A stretch of DNA of 64,000 nucleotides from positions 496,001 through 560,000 of the forward strand of contig NZ_JACVFB010000004.1 in the NCBI RefSeq assembly GCF_014529945.1, written 5' to 3'. Within the stretch, counting starts at the first letter, position 1, and every line of letters begins with the position of its first letter. The translations under genes were made by a program, and so were the position numbers. Source of the stretch: Chitinophaga varians. Lineage in GTDB: Bacteria > Bacteroidota > Bacteroidia > Chitinophagales > Chitinophagaceae. The notes below the pieces were generated by a model, which searched no databases, was not told the origin of the DNA, and saw nothing but the letters and a program-made list of their open reading frames with translations. Below, piece after piece: positions 60,898 through 64,000 of the stretch.

Positions 60898-61202
60898 ACC
60901 TGCATCCTACAACGGCGGGCCTGTTATTGGCCGGTATCCTGTTTGTGCTGGGACTGATCAGCGTATTGATCCGTCGCAATATCATTTTCATGCTGCTGTC
61001 GGTAGAGATTATGCTCAATGCCGCGGGACTTGCTTTTGTGGTAGCTGCCTCCCATTGGGGGCAGGCCGATGGACAGGTGATGTTTATGTTCATCCTGGCG
61101 ATGGCTGCCGCGGAAGTATCGGTTGGACTGGCGCTGATATTACAGCTGTATCATCAGCTTCGTACGCTGGATAGTGATGAAGCCAGCAGGATGAACGGTT
61201 AA
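60894..61202 (+). CDS. nuoK: NADH-quinone oxidoreductase subunit K
   Basis: The 102-residue protein has three helices with the conserved glutamates in SVEIMLNAAGLAFV and MAAAEVSVGLALI. Its start overlaps the nuoJ stop. The next gene begins 31 bases later. Confidence 0.95.
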   Translation: MNLHPTTAGLLLAGILFVLGLISVLIRRNIIFMLLSVEIMLNAAGLAFVVAASHWGQADGQVMFMFILAMAAAEVSVGLALILQLYHQLRTLDSDEASRMNG

Positions 61203-61233
61203 TTAATCCTTATCACCATTAAAACGTTATCAG

Positions 61234-63129
61234 ATGCTGCCTGCACTCATACCTGCCATTCCTTTTCTCAGTGCATGTATACTCATGCTTTGCTGGAAAC
61301 GTGTAAGCCGTAGTGCCGTTACCGTTATAGGTTGCGGTAGCGTGGGCCTGTCGGCGATAGTGGCGCTGGCAGTGGCAGCAACGGTGGTCGCTGCAGGGAA
61401 AGAGCCGTTGGTACAACATGTATGGCAATGGATACAGGTGCCGGGCTTCGCTGCAGGCATCGATTTCCGGATGGATGCTTTGTCCGTGGTGTTCACCCTG
61501 GTGATTACTATCGTCGGTTTTTTAATACACGTATATGCTACCGGTTATATGCATGATGACGAAGACTATGGCCGGTTTTTCGCCTGTATGAACCTGTTTG
61601 TAGGGTCCATGCTGGTGCTGGTGATGGCAGATAATCTGCTGTTGTTGTACCTGGGCTGGGAAGGAGTGGGGCTTTGCAGCTACCTGTTGATCGGCTTCTG
61701 GTATAAAGACCCTGAAAATAACTACGCGGCCCGTAAAGCATTCCTTGTAACGAGGGTAGGAGATACCGCGATGGCCATCGCTTTGTTCCTCTTATTTGAA
61801 CATATGGGCACGCTTAATATCCAGCGTCTGTTACAGGAGGCGCCGGTATTGTGGGCCAAAGGTGATCCGATGGTGACGCTCATAGCGTTGTTGCTGTTGG
61901 GCGGTGCTGTAGGCAAGTCTGCCCAGCTGCCGCTGCAAACATGGTTGCCCGATGCGATGGCGGGCCCTACGCCGGTCAGCGCCTTGATCCACGCTGCCAC
62001 CATGGTGACAGCCGGCGTATACCTGATAGCCCGTATGCATGTGATCTTTGAATTATCGCCGGCTGCACAAACCGCTACGGCTGTAATCGGCGCGGTTACG
62101 CTGCTGATGGCAGGTGTCAGTGCCCTTGTGCAAACAGACATCAAGAGGGTACTGGCGTATTCCACCATCAGCCAGATCGGATATATGTTCCTCGCACTGG
62201 GCTGTGGCGCCTGGTCGGCAGCCATATTCCACTTTGTGACACATGCTTTCTTTAAAGCCTTGTTGTTTATGAGTGCAGGCGCAGTGATTGTGGCGCTGCA
62301 TCATGAGCAGGACATGTTTAAAATGGGCGGACTGAAAAAGACGTTACCGGGTGTGTTCTGGGTATTCCTGATTGGTTGCGCTTCGCTGACGGCGATACCA
62401 TTCGTGACAGCAGGCTTCTACAGCAAAGATCAGATCATCTGGCTGTCGCTGGCTGCTGCCGGCGGACATAAAGTTTACTGGCTGGCAGGTGTGTTGGGGG
62501 CTTTGTTGACCGGCATGTATACTTTCCGCATGTTTTTTCTCGTGTTCTATGGGGAGGCCAAAACGGCCGTGCATCATATACCCGGTCCCGTGATGATGGT
62601 GCCCTTGTATATCCTTGCAGGACTCTCTACTGTAGCCGGGTTTATAGAACTGCCGCATACGCTGGGGCACGTAACATTGTTCAGTAACTGGCTGACGCCG
62701 GTGTTGCCAACGGTGCAGATGGCGCTGGAAAGTACGGCCCTGGAATGGCTATCGCAGCTGATATCTGCGGTATTGGCACTGGGCGGTATATGGCTGGCTT
62801 ATGTATGGGTGATGAAAAGGCCACAGGGCATGGTGGATTTTCTCAGCATGCCGGGGCAGGTATGGTTACAGGGCTTCTGGCGACGCGGCTGGGATATGGA
62901 TGCGCTTTATAATGCCCTGATTGTACAACCTTTTGTGTATCTCTCTAACATCAATCGTAAAGATTTGATCGATAAAATATATACCGGAATGGCGCAGCTG
63001 ACGGAAGCGTGTCATAACGCGATGGCACGTACGCAAAGCGGCATCCTCCGATGGTATATCATGGGGGTGGTATTAGGCGCAGTGGCCATCTTGTCGGTAT
63101 TGATATGGCGACTGCATGAGGTATCCTAA
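61234..63129 (+). CDS. nuoL: NADH-quinone oxidoreductase subunit L
   Basis: The 631-residue antiporter-like subunit pumps protons and carries the long lateral helix HL at the C-terminus. Motifs include LYLGWEGVGLCSYLLIGFWY, GAVGKSAQLPLQTWLPDAM (channel lysine), GPTPVSALIHAATMVTAGVYL and THAFFKALLFMSAGAVI. It is followed 24 bases later by nuoM. Confidence 0.96.
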   Translation: MLPALIPAIPFLSACILMLCWKRVSRSAVTVIGCGSVGLSAIVALAVAATVVAAGKEPLVQHVWQWIQVPGFAAGIDFRMDALSVVFTLVITIVGFLIHVYATGYMHDDEDYGRFFACMNLFVGSMLVLVMADNLLLLYLGWEGVGLCSYLLIGFWYKDPENNYAARKAFLVTRVGDTAMAIALFLLFEHMGTLNIQRLLQEAPVLWAKGDPMVTLIALLLLGGAVGKSAQLPLQTWLPDAMAGPTPVSALIHAATMVTAGVYLIARMHVIFELSPAAQTATAVIGAVTLLMAGVSALVQTDIKRVLAYSTISQIGYMFLALGCGAWSAAIFHFVTHAFFKALLFMSAGAVIVALHHEQDMFKMGGLKKTLPGVFWVFLIGCASLTAIPFVTAGFYSKDQIIWLSLAAAGGHKVYWLAGVLGALLTGMYTFRMFFLVFYGEAKTAVHHIPGPVMMVPLYILAGLSTVAGFIELPHTLGHVTLFSNWLTPVLPTVQMALESTALEWLSQLISAVLALGGIWLAYVWVMKRPQGMVDFLSMPGQVWLQGFWRRGWDMDALYNALIVQPFVYLSNINRKDLIDKIYTGMAQLTEACHNAMARTQSGILRWYIMGVVLGAVAILSVLIWRLHEVS

Positions 63130-63153
63130 CGTTAACGGCTAAATGTTGAAATA

Positions 63154-64000
63154 ATGATTCTCCTGTTACTGATCACCATTCCGTTGGCTGGCGGACTGTT
63201 GTCCTGGATAGCGGCAGCACGGAATACACTGTGGTCAAGATATATAGCACTGGCGTGCCTGTTGACAGATCTGGCGATAGCAGGCCAGATATGGGCTACG
63301 CATCCGGCTTCCGGTGGTCGATGGTTATACCAGTACAAGGTAGACTGGGTACCGCATTTTGGCATCAGTCTGAACCTGGCAATGGACGGGCTGTCGTTGC
63401 TGATGCTGGTACTTACCTTTTTCCTCGGTGCACTGGCCGTGCTGATCTCATGGAAAGAGATCAACCAGCGTGTGGGCTTTTTCCATTTTAACCTGCTGTT
63501 TGTGCTGGCAGGCATCACCGGCGTGTTCCTGACGATGGACCTTTTCCTTTTTTATTTTTTCTGGGAGATGATGCTGATACCGATGTATTTCCTGATCGGT
63601 ATCTGGGGACACGAGCACAGGGAATATGCGGCCAATAAGTTTTTCCTTTTCACGCAGGCCGGCGGCCTGTTGATGTTGCTGGCTATTCTGGCATTGTACT
63701 TTATCCATGGCGCTAACACCGGCGTATATACGTATGATTATTTTTCGCTGTTACATACACCTATGCAACAGGAAACCGCCCGCTGGCTGATGCTGGGCTT
63801 CCTGATTGCGTTCCTGGTGAAGTTGCCGGCAGTACCTTTTCATACGTGGTTGCCGGATGCGCATACCGAAGCGCCAACAGCGGGTAGTGTCATCCTGGCG
63901 GGCCTGTTACTGAAAACAGGCGCCTATGGTATCCTGCGGCTGGTATTGCCATTGTTTCCGGAGGCATCCGTTTACTTTGCGCCGTGGATCATGTTCCTGG
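63154..64000 (+). CDS. nuoM: NADH-quinone oxidoreductase subunit M (partial, cut by window end)
   Basis: The ORF is open from ATG 63154 to the last base. The visible 282 residues show the NuoM-type antiporter layout: ISLNLAMDGLSLLMLVLTFF, FYFFWEMMLIPMYFLIGIWG and VKLPAVPFHTWLPDAHTEAP, with AGSVILAGLLLKTGAYG after it. The second half is outside the window. nuoN is expected to follow. Confidence 0.93.
   Translation, partial: MILLLLITIPLAGGLLSWIAAARNTLWSRYIALACLLTDLAIAGQIWATHPASGGRWLYQYKVDWVPHFGISLNLAMDGLSLLMLVLTFFLGALAVLISWKEINQRVGFFHFNLLFVLAGITGVFLTMDLFLFYFFWEMMLIPMYFLIGIWGHEHREYAANKFFLFTQAGGLLMLLAILALYFIHGANTGVYTYDYFSLLHTPMQQETARWLMLGFLIAFLVKLPAVPFHTWLPDAHTEAPTAGSVILAGLLLKTGAYGILRLVLPLFPEASVYFAPWIMFL

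Overview
The window looks like the chromosome of a Bacteroidota member, most probably a Chitinophaga-like Chitinophagaceae bacterium. This rests on gene content and style: a fused nuoCD inside a nuoA-M operon, GMC oxidoreductases beside a gluconate 2-dehydrogenase subunit 3 protein, DUF3857 transglutaminase-like proteins, fused aspartokinase/homoserine dehydrogenase in thrABC order, promoter-like TTTG-N19-TAnnTTTG pairs, and few Shine-Dalgarno sequences. The species is inference. No tRNA, rRNA, insertion sequence or CRISPR array was seen.

Layout. 1-3.2 kb is an A+T-richer accessory segment: a small membrane protein, an XRE regulator with a perfect 22-bp palindrome upstream, three uncharacterised proteins, an SRAP (YedK/HMCES-type) DNA-repair protein, and several palindromes. 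3.5-10.7 kb holds a DUF4350-like periplasmic protein, queG, two DUF3857 transglutaminase-like proteins and a DUF937-OmpA fusion. 11.0-15.1 kb is an operon for an outer-membrane porin plus a glycine betaine/proline-type ABC importer behind a structured leader. 15.2-20.9 kb holds a beta-helix/PDZ protein, clpB and guanine deaminase. 21.1-23.9 kb carries two tandem ECF sigma/anti-sigma loci. 24-32.9 kb holds housekeeping and signalling genes (C40 peptidase, ppa, phoH, purE, a multi-PAS histidine kinase with its response regulator, rpe, a TPR lipoprotein). 33-37.9 kb is thrABC with a candidate leader peptide. 39.4-41.8 kb is hmgA-hppD (tyrosine catabolism). 42.2-50.3 kb holds envelope proteins, a YkuD L,D-transpeptidase, and a sugar-oxidation locus (subunit 3 protein, two GMC oxidoreductases, GH35 beta-galactosidase). 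50.6 kb to the end is a CBS protein and the respiratory complex I operon nuoA-B-CD-E-F-G-H-I-J-K-L-M, with nuoM cut by the window edge.

The most distinctive non-coding signal is a set of dispersed intergenic micro-repeats at ten loci. Two loci (9265-9381 and 48381-48476) are homologous palindromes: four ATTACGA-type heptamers, a GAGGGC stem and a GGTTA-N5-TAACC apical hairpin. Two others (15097-15232 and 24808-24883) share arms built on TTGATTTTCGATTTTT. Six more loci contain octamer words of CTAAATAT/CAAAATAT type, including between genes of the nuo operon. They occur as long terminator-like hairpins between convergent genes and also inside operons. A second notable signal is the small ORF just before thrA, which is rich in Tyr/His and then Thr codons.

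Start codons were chosen from sequence where alternatives exist. Functions without a named catalytic motif are family-level calls, and promoter calls are pattern matches only.
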